From Bacillota bacterium (GTDB taxonomy: Bacteria > Bacillota > Sulfobacillia > Sulfobacillales > Sulfobacillaceae), in contig JAKBWA010000081.1 of assembly GCA_021841025.1 (NCBI GenBank), positions 1 to 49,626 of the forward strand: a stretch of 49,626 nt of DNA. The letters run 5' to 3'. The notes under the pieces were generated by a model. The model saw only the letters and a program-made list of their open reading frames with translations. It searched no databases and was not told the origin of the DNA. The position numbers and the translations under genes were made by a program. Positions 19,499 through 28,168 of this stretch are shown piece after piece; within the stretch, counting starts at the first letter, position 1; each line of letters begins with the position of its first letter.

Positions 19499-20389
19499 TT
19501 AGCTGTCTCTTTTCGGATAACCTAAGCGGGTCAGCCAAGCTTCTTGGTTTCGCCAATGGCTTCTGACCTTCACCCACAAATCCAAAAAGACTTGTTTACT
19601 ATAATATTCTTCTAAATCCCGTCTGGCGAGCTGTCCTATCTGCTTCAACATCTGTCCATGGTTCCCGATAAGGATAGCCTTTTGACTGTCCCGTTCCACG
19701 TAGATAGCTGCGCGGACATACATCAACCGCTCGGATCGGGCCTGTCTTTCCTCCACGGTGACAGCGACCGAATGGGGAACCTCATCCCGGGTTTGCTCGA
19801 GAATTTTTTCACGGATCACCTCGGCAATATAAAAGTCTTCCGTTTGGTCGGTTACCACATCCTCAGGAAAGAAAGGCATACCTTCCGGCAATAAGTCCCA
19901 CAGTGTTTTCACCACGTCGTCGAGACCTATTTCGAATTGAGCAGATACAGCAAAAGCATGACGGTAAGGGGATAAAGCCAGATATGGCTCCAGACGGCCC
20001 TCGGTATGAAGCACCAAATCCCTCTTATTCCCAGTCAAAATAGCGGGAGTCCCCAATTGGCGCACCATTCGGGCTATCATGAAATCCTCTTCATGTGGCG
20101 GCTTGGAAATATCCACCACATGGGCGATAACATCAACTTCCTTGAGGGCTCGCTTGACACTGGCTTCCAATCGTTCATCCAGTTTGTGCCGAGCCTTAAT
20201 AACACCCGGGGTGTCAACAAAGACAATTTGCCCTTGATCGCTGTGAAGAACGCCTTGAATCCGGTTACGTGTTGTCTGAGGTTTGTCTGTCGCAATGGCA
20301 ATCTTCCTGCCCAAAATCTGGTTGAGCAGTGTTGACTTACCGACATTAGGCCTGCCCACCAGGGCCACAAATCCTGACTTGAATCCCAT
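19499..20389 (-). CDS. era: GTPase Era
   Basis: Ribosome-associated GTPase needed for 30S maturation. G1 is GRPNVGKST (12-20), then the DTPGV G3 box, NKRD as the G4 box and SAQ as G5. The C-terminal KH domain (about 200-290) contains the GNHGQMLKQIGQLAR segment that binds the 3' end of 16S rRNA. The length of 296 is typical. AGGAG lies before the ATG. It follows cdd by 14 bases, as in Bacillus. Confidence 0.97.
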   Translation of the reverse strand: MGFKSGFVALVGRPNVGKSTLLNQILGRKIAIATDKPQTTRNRIQGVLHSDQGQIVFVDTPGVIKARHKLDERLEASVKRALKEVDVIAHVVDISKPPHEEDFMIARMVRQLGTPAILTGNKRDLVLHTEGRLEPYLALSPYRHAFAVSAQFEIGLDDVVKTLWDLLPEGMPFFPEDVVTDQTEDFYIAEVIREKILEQTRDEVPHSVAVTVEERQARSERLMYVRAAIYVERDSQKAILIGNHGQMLKQIGQLARRDLEEYYSKQVFLDLWVKVRSHWRNQEAWLTRLGYPKRDS

Positions 20390-20403
20390 AATTCAGCAGC
20401 TCC

Positions 20404-20850
20404 TTACGTCTTTGGCCCATGTTCATCTCTTGCAGGCGGTGTGAACTGAAAACTTTCCGGTAACAACTCATGAAGCCAATAATGACTGACGTCTGATCCG
20501 TCCTGGCACGAGACATATACATGCATATCTCCAAATTCACTGAGCACCTGACGACATGCTCCGCAAGGCATGGCGCGCTCCTTGTCTCCCACAACAAATA
20601 CGGCTTCAAATTGGCGGGCTCCCTGAGCCACAGCTGACGCCACTGCCCCTCTTTCTGCGCAAAGACTCAAGGGAAAACTTCCGTTTTCTACATTGCATCC
20701 CACATAGATTTCACCGTCCGGCGTTAATAAAGAAGCGCCCACGGGAAAATGGGAATAGGGAACATAAGCGTTATCCCGTACCTCCAGGGCCTTTTTCCGC
20801 AGTGTGTCCAGCGCTCGGCCTTTCCCTGGTTCTTCTTCTTTCACTGTCAT
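20404..20850 (-). CDS. cdd: Cytidine deaminase
   Basis: Zinc enzyme deaminating cytidine and deoxycytidine for pyrimidine salvage. The 148-residue protein has CAE at 64-66 (zinc ligand and catalytic Glu) and PCGAC at 95-99 with the other two zinc Cys, plus the substrate-binding NVENGSFP block. It is slightly longer than usual (about 135) because of a charged N-terminal extension and a polar tail. Its ATG directly follows the TAA of the upstream CorC-type gene. Confidence 0.95.
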   Translation of the reverse strand: MTVKEEEPGKGRALDTLRKKALEVRDNAYVPYSHFPVGASLLTPDGEIYVGCNVENGSFPLSLCAERGAVASAVAQGARQFEAVFVVGDKERAMPCGACRQVLSEFGDMHVYVSCQDGSDVSHYWLHELLPESFQFTPPARDEHGPKT

Positions 20851-22170
20851 TTAATCATCGTCCTCGCCTTCCTCGACGTTTCGAGTGCGAACGGGTTTTT
20901 GCACCTTAATGATGACCCGGACGACACGGCGTCCAAGCACCTTGGACACAGTAAATTCAAAATTGTCGACGCGAACGACCTCCCCTTCCACGGGAGCTCG
21001 TCCCAATAGATGCAAGATCAATCCTCCCACGGTATCAAAATCTTCGTGCGGAAGTTCGATGTCTAAAATATCATTTACCTCTTCCAACTGGACCATGCCC
21101 GCAACATCTATCACCTCTTCATCTAACTGTTTGATAGGTTGATCCTCTTGATCGTATTCATCTTGAATTTCTCCCACGATTTCTTCCAGTAAATCCTCAA
21201 TCGTGACGATCCCCGAGGTGCCGCCATACTCGTCCAGGACCACAGCAATCTGAGTTCTCTGCCGTCTAAATTCGGCCAGCAATTCATCCACTTTCTTCGT
21301 TTCCGGAACATAGAGGACCGGCCGAGCCAGTTCCCCTACCTGGGTGTTGGGATCCCGTTCTTTCAGATAGGCCAGCACATCACGCGCATAAATGACGCCA
21401 ATCACATCATCAATGGTATTGCGAAACACCGGCAGACGCGAATGCCCCCAATGAATCACCGCATCCCACGCGTCTCGCAGAGGGGCCGTATCCGGCAAGG
21501 CATTCACATCAATCCGAGGCACCATCACCTCTCTGGCCACAGTGTCTCCGAAGTCAAAAATGCCCTGAATCATTTGCCTCTCGTCGGCTTCCAATACTCC
21601 TTCCTCTTCACCCATTTCGACCATATTTCGAATTTCTTCTTCTGTTAAAAGCCGGCCGCCTTCCGCTCGTCCGCCGAACAGACGAATAAGGCCCACCCCC
21701 AACCAGGTGAGCACACGCACGACCGGATAAAAGATTCGGGCTGAGGTTTCTAGAAACAGAGCAAACCGGAGAGCGACACGTTCAGAATTATGCGCAGCAA
21801 AAGTCTTAGGAATAATTTCGGCTACTAACAAAATAAAAAACGTCATGACAATAGTGGCAATGGCGATACCTTTACCGCCAAAATAATAAATAAAGACTCC
21901 CGTGGCAATAGTCGAAGCCATGATGTTCGCCAAGTTATTGCCAAATAATACCGTCCCTAATAACCTATTAGGCTGCTTGACTAATTGCTCTAACCAATGT
22001 CCTTGCTTATGACCCTCCTCGACGAGACTTCGCACTTTCCCTCGCGACAATGACATCATCGCAGTTTCTGTCATCGAGTATATTGCCGAGAGGCCCACAA
22101 GAACAATTAGTACAATAATAGGGCCCCACCGTATAGCTCTCACCGGTTTTTGACCTTCCCCTTTCGCCAT
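20851..22170 (-). CDS. CNNM/CorC-type membrane protein with CBS domains
   Basis: A 439-residue member of the HlyC/CorC family, often linked to magnesium or cobalt efflux. An N-terminal DUF21/CNNM membrane domain (three to four segments in about 17-150, with GLSAIYSMTETAMMS and AEIIPKTFAAHNSERVA) is followed by a CBS pair (about 200-320, including GVIYARDVL and EYGGTSGIVTIEDLLEEIVG) and the C-terminal CorC_HlyC domain. In Bacillus the position between dgkA and era is held by cdd alone, so this gene is an addition. A role in ion homeostasis is inferred from the family. Confidence 0.9.
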   Translation of the reverse strand: MAKGEGQKPVRAIRWGPIIVLIVLVGLSAIYSMTETAMMSLSRGKVRSLVEEGHKQGHWLEQLVKQPNRLLGTVLFGNNLANIMASTIATGVFIYYFGGKGIAIATIVMTFFILLVAEIIPKTFAAHNSERVALRFALFLETSARIFYPVVRVLTWLGVGLIRLFGGRAEGGRLLTEEEIRNMVEMGEEEGVLEADERQMIQGIFDFGDTVAREVMVPRIDVNALPDTAPLRDAWDAVIHWGHSRLPVFRNTIDDVIGVIYARDVLAYLKERDPNTQVGELARPVLYVPETKKVDELLAEFRRQRTQIAVVLDEYGGTSGIVTIEDLLEEIVGEIQDEYDQEDQPIKQLDEEVIDVAGMVQLEEVNDILDIELPHEDFDTVGGLILHLLGRAPVEGEVVRVDNFEFTVSKVLGRRVVRVIIKVQKPVRTRNVEEGEDDD

Positions 22171-22182
22171 CCCGGTCGGTTT

Positions 22183-22686
22183 TCAATGATCTTGCGACGT
22201 TGGATAACCCTCTTTGTTCCAAGTCCTGGGAATCCAAATTACCGCTGCCAGGATAGTCGCCAAGACGAGTAAAAGTATAATGGTTAACCCACGCTCATTG
22301 TTCCATCGTATCATAAATTCGTGACCAAAGGTCGGCAACCGTGGAACGAAGACCCATAATCCCAGTAATGCCGCTCCTGTAGCAGCCAGTAAAACCGCTC
22401 CGGCGGCGACGTCTTTGGCCGTTTGAGCCAGGGGATGAATATCGGGACTGGCTAAATCCACAACGGCCTCGACAGCTGTGTTCATCATCTCAGCCACCAT
22501 GACCACCATAATGGCAGCCAATACCACAATAAATTCCCGCCTGGGCAAATCGAGAATCCATCCGAGTATCATCACTGCAGCAGCCGTGAAAAAATGCAGC
22601 CGCAAATTTCTTTGCGTAACAAATGCGTACCGCAACCCCGTAAACGCATAACGAAAAGATTCGTGGAGATTTTCAGCGCGTTTCAC
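22183..22686 (-). CDS. dgkA: Diacylglycerol/undecaprenol kinase with extra C-terminal TM segment
   Basis: The first 115 residues match the DgkA family of small integral-membrane kinases: FRYAFTGLRYAFVTQRNLR, three transmembrane helices and the catalytic EMMNTAVEAVVDLASP motif. In Gram-positives this enzyme phosphorylates undecaprenol. The protein is 167 residues, about 45 longer than the Bacillus enzyme; the added part carries one more strong membrane segment (LTIILLLVLATILAAVIW). Start is GTG 22686, overlapping the ybeY stop by 14 bases. Confidence 0.9.
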   Translation of the reverse strand: MKRAENLHESFRYAFTGLRYAFVTQRNLRLHFFTAAAVMILGWILDLPRREFIVVLAAIMVVMVAEMMNTAVEAVVDLASPDIHPLAQTAKDVAAGAVLLAATGAALLGLWVFVPRLPTFGHEFMIRWNNERGLTIILLLVLATILAAVIWIPRTWNKEGYPTSQDH

Positions 22687-23128
22687 GACTCAGGCCAATT
22701 CCTGTGAGAATTTCTTCTGTTTTGGCCATCATAACGGCTTCATCGTCGGGCCTCTCATGATCCCAGCCTAGAAGATGCAAAATTCCATGCACTACTAAGA
22801 ATCCCAACTCCCGCTCAAAACTATGCCCATATTCCCGGGCCTGTTCGTGAACGCGATCAAGCGAAATGACGACATCCCCAAGAACTTCCGGAATCATGCC
22901 GGGATCCTCGCCCTCCCTTTGACTAAAGGATAACACGTCAGTGGGTCTGTCGACGCCCCGGTATTGTCGGTTTAACTCCCAAATCGCCGAATCATCGGTT
23001 AAAACGATGCTCAGTTCCGATTCCTCCCTTTCCCCCAGATTTTCAAGAGCCGTGGTGGCCACCTGACGAACCATCTCCACCAATTTTTCGGACGACGAAG
23101 ACGGAGGACTTTCCACCCAAATCTCCAC
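22673..23128 (-). CDS. ybeY: Endoribonuclease YbeY
   Basis: Metal-dependent RNase involved in 16S rRNA 3'-end maturation and ribosome quality control. The defining zinc motif HGILHLLGWDH is near residue 115, preceded by DVLSF and GDVVIS. I start at GTG 23128, because AAAGGAG lies eight bases upstream and gives 151 residues, the family length. The frame is open to 23176 without any matching features. The gene starts inside the 3' end of pgpH (86-base overlap), tight coupling as in other Firmicutes. Confidence 0.93.
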   Translation of the reverse strand: MEIWVESPPSSSSEKLVEMVRQVATTALENLGEREESELSIVLTDDSAIWELNRQYRGVDRPTDVLSFSQREGEDPGMIPEVLGDVVISLDRVHEQAREYGHSFERELGFLVVHGILHLLGWDHERPDDEAVMMAKTEEILTGIGLSRETR

Positions 23129-25250
23129 GAGCGCGACTCCTTTCCATTTCTTTCCATACTTTTTCCGGATACTCAATCCGCTGGTGAAACATTCCTGTTA
23201 AAACCCGCACGAACGTCCGCGCAATGATGTCCAGTTCCTTAAGAGTCAGATTCGATTCGTCGAGCTGACCGTCCTCAAGCCGCTCTTTAATAATCTTGCG
23301 GACAACCTGTTCAATCGCTTGCTGGGTAGGCTGTTTTAGCGTACGGCTTGTAGCCTCACACGCATCTGCCAGCATCACGATGGCCGTCTCTTTGCTTTGT
23401 GGCCTCGGACCATCATAACGATAATCTTCCTCCAAGACTCCGTCACCGGTATCCGCCTCCACAGCCTTATGGTAGAAATATTTAATGAGGGTAGTGCCGT
23501 GATGTTCTTGTATAAAGTTGACAATGGCCTCAGGCACATGATACTCCCGTGCCAACTTTACTCCATCCCGAACATGGGAAGAAATGATTAACGCCGACAA
23601 GGGCGGTGCTAACTTGTCATGAGGATTATCCGCTCCAAACTGATTGTCGATAAAGAAATAGGGGCGTTTGGATTTGCCGATATCATGATAATAAGCCCCA
23701 ACCCGGGACAAAAGCGAATTCCCTCCCACGGCTTCTGTCGCCTGTTCAGCTAAGTTGCCTACCATCATACTGTGATGATAAGTTCCCGGGGCTTCAATCA
23801 CTAATTTTCGCAACAAAGGCTGATTAGGATTACTCAGTTCAATGAGCTTCATCGACGTAATAATGCCAAATGGCCCCTCCAAAAACGGAATAGAGCCCAT
23901 AGACAAAATGGCTGCCAAGACCCCGTCTAACAGTCCCCATAAGAGCGTCTCCCAGGTCGGAGTCTGAGTCAGTCCCGCTCCTTGAATGAGATCCAGCCCG
24001 AGCAAGGTAAAGAGATTGACAATGCCAACGAGAAACCCCGCTCGGATAATATCATAGCGTTGCGACAGTTTGCTCATGGCAAACACTCCCGCCAAGCCGC
24101 CAAAGAACGATACCAAAGCCACGTTCAAGTCCAGTCCCGTGAGGGTAGCCACACCTAATGCCAAAACGCCGGACACGACCATTCCAAGGCCCGAGTCCAC
24201 CAAAGCACTGACCATGATAGCCGCGGTGGGGACCACGAGATAATTTAAAGCCGGCAGTCCTTTCATCACGTCGGCAGCAACCAATGAAGCTGTGAAAATA
24301 ATACCGGTGATAATTGTCGATGCCCGAGACTCAAATATGGGCCGTTTGATGAACCAGAGATATCCTCCCAGAAGCGACACCAGAACCAAAGCCACTAAAG
24401 CCGAGCCCAACACCGGAGCCGGGTCAAACCCGCGATTTAACAATCCCAGTTCCTGCAAGACTTTGATGTCAGTGGGCGTCACGACCTGACCCGCCTGCAA
24501 AACCTGTTCCCCTTTTAAAATCTTGACAGTAGGCACACGGGCCATTGCCGCCGCTTTCTTGGCCTGCGTGTCCCGAACATTCAAGAAAGTGTTCGGGACG
24601 ATCAGCTTTTGAGAAAAGTCCTTCAAAAATAAACTCAGTCCGGGCTGTGACTCTTCCTGGGCAGCCAGTTGAGCCGCAAACCCTTTGGCTTCTGTCAGCC
24701 CCACTGAGTTATTGCGGACGCCGTTTCCGTTTCCCATAACGGAAGACACAATGACCAGGGCGTTTTGTTGCAGTTGACCAACTTTTGACGGTGAAAGGCT
24801 CAAAACCTCTCCCCACACACTATTCGGCAACCCCACTGAAATGGCCTGGGACGCCGTTTGTTCGCGTAAGGATAAAGGAGCCGTCTTGTCCAGTGACAGG
24901 GATAGAATTAAAGAAAAGTCCTTGTGAATGGTGCTCTCTTGATTCTTCAACACCTGCGAATTGGTACTGTAAACATTAGGCACCGACTTGGCCGCTTGTG
25001 CCCTAGCCTTCTGCGTAGCTCCCCAGTCCACTACTCCATAGGGAGCCACGACAGTCCGCGGGGCCAAGTCCCCAACACTCACATCAACCCGTTGCGCAAA
25101 AAAGGTTGCGGTAAATATCACCATCGTCAACAGCCACACACATAGCCCGACAATGAGCTGTGGCCAGTAAAATGAAGCCGAGCCCTTGAAATTCCGATTA
25201 ATATACCGGATATTCGAAAGCCAATTCTCCACCCTACGTTTCGTGGTCAT
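23043..25250 (-). CDS. pgpH: 7TM-HD cyclic-di-AMP phosphodiesterase PgpH/YqfF
   Basis: Membrane HD-domain protein; Listeria PgpH hydrolyses c-di-AMP. It has an N-terminal membrane segment (about 32-52), a large extracytoplasmic 7TMR-HDED domain (about 55-275), seven membrane helices (about 280-470) and a cytoplasmic HD domain with HSMMVGNLAEQA and HDIGKSKRP. The last 45 residues are Gly/Ser-rich and overlap ybeY. The length of 735 fits the family. It lies between phoH and ybeY, the conserved Firmicute order; its ATG is within the 3' end of phoH. Confidence 0.93.
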   Translation of the reverse strand: MTTKRRVENWLSNIRYINRNFKGSASFYWPQLIVGLCVWLLTMVIFTATFFAQRVDVSVGDLAPRTVVAPYGVVDWGATQKARAQAAKSVPNVYSTNSQVLKNQESTIHKDFSLILSLSLDKTAPLSLREQTASQAISVGLPNSVWGEVLSLSPSKVGQLQQNALVIVSSVMGNGNGVRNNSVGLTEAKGFAAQLAAQEESQPGLSLFLKDFSQKLIVPNTFLNVRDTQAKKAAAMARVPTVKILKGEQVLQAGQVVTPTDIKVLQELGLLNRGFDPAPVLGSALVALVLVSLLGGYLWFIKRPIFESRASTIITGIIFTASLVAADVMKGLPALNYLVVPTAAIMVSALVDSGLGMVVSGVLALGVATLTGLDLNVALVSFFGGLAGVFAMSKLSQRYDIIRAGFLVGIVNLFTLLGLDLIQGAGLTQTPTWETLLWGLLDGVLAAILSMGSIPFLEGPFGIITSMKLIELSNPNQPLLRKLVIEAPGTYHHSMMVGNLAEQATEAVGGNSLLSRVGAYYHDIGKSKRPYFFIDNQFGADNPHDKLAPPLSALIISSHVRDGVKLAREYHVPEAIVNFIQEHHGTTLIKYFYHKAVEADTGDGVLEEDYRYDGPRPQSKETAIVMLADACEATSRTLKQPTQQAIEQVVRKIIKERLEDGQLDESNLTLKELDIIARTFVRVLTGMFHQRIEYPEKVWKEMERSRARGDLGGKSSVFVVRKIGGDGSSGGHHGS

Positions 25251-26214
25251 GACGTTTTACTCCTCGCGTTTCTTCAAACTGCTGATAGGCCGCGATAATT
25301 TCTCCCACTAAGGGATGACGCACCACATCCCGCTTGCCCAGATGAACCATGCGAATTCCCGGAATCCCTTGAAGAATACGCTCGGCTTCGCGAAGACCCG
25401 ACTTCTCTCCCCGCAAATCGACTTGGGTGTCATCTCCAGTGACGACCATTTTGGATCCGTACCCGAGTCGAGTCAAAAACATTTTCATTTGCTCATAGGT
25501 CGTATTCTGCGCTTCGTCCAAAATAATGAAACTGGCATTTAACGTTCTCCCTCGCATATACGCCAGGGGAGCCACTTCGATGTGTCCCCGTTCCCTATAG
25601 CGTTCCGCTGCGTCCTGGCCTAAAAAGTCAAATAACGCATCGTAGAGAGGCCGTAAATAGGGATCCACTTTGTCTTCTAGAGCGCCCGGCAAAAATCCTA
25701 GTTTTTCACCCGCTTCTACCGCAGGACGGGTTAAAATAATCCGTTCCACGTCATGAGTCTTTAATGCCTGAACTGCCATAGCCATCGCCAAATAGGTCTT
25801 GCCGGTACCAGCTGGACCAATGCCAAAGACTAGCGTGTTCTGACGTATCGCTTCAATGTAGACTTGTTGTCCAACAGTTTTCGGGCGAATAATCCGTCCT
25901 TGTGTGGTGGTGTACACGGATTCTGTCAGCAAATGCAGAAATTGACTCTGGGTGCCCTCCTGCACGGCAAATACAGCCGCATCCACGGTATCCAGCCGTA
26001 TGGGCTGCCCCGCATACGCCCATTGAGCCAACAGGTCCAAAACTTGGCGCGCCAGGGCTTGATCTTGATCCGGCCCTTGAATGGCAATCACATTTCCGCG
26101 GGCGATCAGCTTCACATTCAACGTATTTTCAATATGCTTTAAGTGTTCATCACCGCGGCCCACCAGTGTCGTGACAGCATTATTATCCGTAATAACCCAC
26201 TGCGAAAGTGGCAA
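25234..26214 (-). CDS. phoH: PhoH-like ATPase
   Basis: PhoH family P-loop ATPase with probable RNA-related function. A short KH-like N-terminal part (GRGDEHLKHIENTLNVKL) precedes the ATPase domain with Walker A GPAGTGKT and Walker B FIILDEAQN. I propose a TTG start at 26214, with AAAGGGGG seven bases upstream, giving 326 residues, close to the usual 320. The frame continues to 26280 but would overlap yqfD and lacks a site. Confidence 0.92.
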   Translation of the reverse strand: MPLSQWVITDNNAVTTLVGRGDEHLKHIENTLNVKLIARGNVIAIQGPDQDQALARQVLDLLAQWAYAGQPIRLDTVDAAVFAVQEGTQSQFLHLLTESVYTTTQGRIIRPKTVGQQVYIEAIRQNTLVFGIGPAGTGKTYLAMAMAVQALKTHDVERIILTRPAVEAGEKLGFLPGALEDKVDPYLRPLYDALFDFLGQDAAERYRERGHIEVAPLAYMRGRTLNASFIILDEAQNTTYEQMKMFLTRLGYGSKMVVTGDDTQVDLRGEKSGLREAERILQGIPGIRMVHLGKRDVVRHPLVGEIIAAYQQFEETRGVKRHDHET

Positions 26215-26254
26215 AGGCGTCCCCCTTTTTATGCTTAGATTTCCCGCACAACCA

Positions 26255-27460
26255 TCACTTGGCCACAACGGGAACAGCAATATTTTGATTAACCACCCAA
26301 ATCAATTGAACCGACACCGCATTTTTTGACCAATGAACAATTTCCCGTCTGTTTACCTTGACTCTCTCGCGCACTAATTCTTGCATCCGGCGTGCCGCCA
26401 GTTGTCTCGCGCGGGCCAATGCTTGCTTCTTGCTCAAGGTGACACGTCGTCTTTGTATTTTATTATATACGATTTTCATCGTCTCTACCGGCAAGTTAAC
26501 GCCTTGCCATACCAAAGGATGCACAATTTTCTGTGTATGGTAGTACTGAAACGGAATCTTCCCATAGCCTTTAATTAAAACGGGTGCGTGTCCCTCCACT
26601 TTAACAAACATTTGCGTAAAATGTGTGAGCGTGGGTGTCGATTCTATGGCCTGGTAGGGTTGGATGGCCTCAGTACGGTAACGCACATCAGCAAACACCT
26701 CGCCTTTTGCTGCCGTCTGCACCGCGTCCACCAAGGGTTTTGCAGCCCCATCCGGTTGAATGGGTACGGGCGCCTGAACAGCGCCCGATATCAGGGTTTG
26801 TCCCTTGCGCACAAATTCTCCGGGCGCCACTTCCGGATCGCCCATGTAAACCAAAAGATTGGTCACGGTGCCACTGTGAGCGGCAATGATTTTGTGGGGA
26901 ATGGTATTCGGCGGCTTGCCCACCAAGGGGACCACATGAATACGCATTAGCACTCCTTGGACTGATAGCCCAATAAAGGCATACTGAGGAAGGGCCCTCT
27001 CCATGCGCAACCGGGACTGTCTGAGATTCACAGCCCTATGGGGAGTTCCCGGCCGAATTCCTGCTGCCGCAGCAGCTTGAATGAGTTGCACTTTCGCTTG
27101 AGGCGAAACAGCGGCACCGGGTACATCAATAATCCAAATGCGGCTGGTCACGAAAAAGATCAAAATGGCTGCGCTAAGAGCACCAATGCCGAGAAATGGC
27201 CGGGACAAGAATTCCCGCCACATGAAAGGCCATCCTCCCCGCCGCCCGAAATGAATTCGGCAATGCTTATGCCTTATGGTAGCCCGAAGGAGAGGAATAC
27301 TTGCCAAAGGCGCAATAAAACGATATCCGGTGGGGTTTTTTTGCACAGCCCATAGTCTTTGTCCCGATAAAGCTAATTGGCTGATAATCCGCTCCGGATG
27401 CCGGCCCGAAATCTGTACCTCGACCCATCCCCATAACAACCGGTAAAAAAAATCAATCAA
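26255..27460 (-). CDS. yqfD: Sporulation protein YqfD
   Basis: A 401-residue membrane-anchored sporulation protein. One strong transmembrane segment (FLGIGALSAAILIFFVTSRIW, about 88-108) separates a basic cytoplasmic part from a large external domain. The domain contains VPLVGKPPNTIPHKIIAAHSG-type family sequence and ends in a basic helical region. YqfC and YqfD are made under sigma-E in the mother cell in Bacillus. The start overlaps the yqfC stop by four bases. Confidence 0.88.
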   Translation of the reverse strand: MIDFFYRLLWGWVEVQISGRHPERIISQLALSGQRLWAVQKNPTGYRFIAPLASIPLLRATIRHKHCRIHFGRRGGWPFMWREFLSRPFLGIGALSAAILIFFVTSRIWIIDVPGAAVSPQAKVQLIQAAAAAGIRPGTPHRAVNLRQSRLRMERALPQYAFIGLSVQGVLMRIHVVPLVGKPPNTIPHKIIAAHSGTVTNLLVYMGDPEVAPGEFVRKGQTLISGAVQAPVPIQPDGAAKPLVDAVQTAAKGEVFADVRYRTEAIQPYQAIESTPTLTHFTQMFVKVEGHAPVLIKGYGKIPFQYYHTQKIVHPLVWQGVNLPVETMKIVYNKIQRRRVTLSKKQALARARQLAARRMQELVRERVKVNRREIVHWSKNAVSVQLIWVVNQNIAVPVVAK

Positions 27461-27738
27461 TGTTTGCCCTCCTGAAATGCCAGTGAGAAAACTTGTCCGG
27501 TGACAAGGATTTCCGTACCGTCAATCCAGCCAATGACCAAATTCTTTCCCTTGACCACGAGCCGGCCTTCAAACAACCGCAACACGACAAGATCGGGGCC
27601 GTATTTCTCTAAACCCCGGTGGTTTTCCACGCGGAACTGGAGGTGCCCGACCACTTCGATACGAGGAACATTCACCAGTACTTCAGGTGGTATTTCCAGC
27701 CACTGGGCCACCCGGGTCAGGTTTCGTCCTCTTCTCAT
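27457..27738 (-). CDS. yqfC: Sporulation protein YqfC
   Basis: A 93-residue protein, the same length as Bacillus YqfC, with the family pattern: NLTRVAQWLEIPPEVLVNVPRI, a GHLQFRVENHRG strand and a C-terminal beta-rich part ending GQVFSLAFQEGKH. ATG 27738 has a near-perfect AGGAGGAA eight bases upstream; the frame open to 27858 has no site. It leads the operon and has a sigma-E-like promoter upstream. Confidence 0.9.
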   Translation of the reverse strand: MRRGRNLTRVAQWLEIPPEVLVNVPRIEVVGHLQFRVENHRGLEKYGPDLVVLRLFEGRLVVKGKNLVIGWIDGTEILVTGQVFSLAFQEGKH

Positions 27739-27774
27739 CCGGCTTCCTCCTCGTTGGTCCTCGAGCTCTATTTG

Positions 27775-27804
27775 ATGATATGCCCAGAGGCCTGAAGGCA
27801 TGAC
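27775..27804 (-). promoter_or_regulatory. Candidate sigma-E promoter of yqfC
   Basis: On the minus strand GTCATGC (27804-27798), a 15-bp spacer and CATATCAT (27782-27775), close to the sigma-E pattern with its CATACAAT-like -10. It lies about 37 bases before the yqfC ATG. yqfC belongs to the sigma-E regulon in Bacillus. Confidence 0.45.
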
Positions 27805-27942
27805 CCAGCCACGCGATATCAAAGGTTCACGATCGCGAGAACCTTCTCGATCAAGCAAACTGATGGCATCTTGTGTATAATGAGTGGGACTGAGGAGGGA
27901 TTCCCGAAAGTCCTCATGACTGCTGTGTTGGCAACGGCAGCC

Positions 27943-28155
27943 CTACCATACACGGCCAGGAATCCGGTGAGATCTCATCCCTTCAGCATAAACGGAAATG
28001 TGCCCGGTGATTCCCTTGGGAGGCCCCCCTTGGACGGTGCGTGAAGGTCCTAGAAACATGAGGCCATAAAAAGCAAGATGGCGACAGATCAGGGTCCGTC
28101 CTGGCTCAAACTCGGTTAGGGCATCCGCATCGCAATACCTAAAGATTAAATCCAT
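27943..28155 (-). CDS. Possible small ORF, unrecognised
   Basis: A 70-codon frame whose peptide looks coherent (for example EFEPGRTLICRHLAFYGLMFLGPSRTV) and whose codon choice resembles neighbouring genes. No clear ribosome binding site is seen before its ATG codons, and it overlaps the leader of the divergent plus-strand gene at 28169. It may be a real small gene between the yqfC operon and the MqnE-like gene, or chance. I recognise no family. Confidence 0.28.
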   Translation of the reverse strand: MDLIFRYCDADALTEFEPGRTLICRHLAFYGLMFLGPSRTVQGGPPKGITGHISVYAEGMRSHRIPGRVW

Positions 28156-28168
28156 TAAGGTGAACGTC

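Noticed and set aside
20077-20370. Minus-strand frame inside era
   Set aside because: A shadow of era, which has all GTPase motifs in its own frame.
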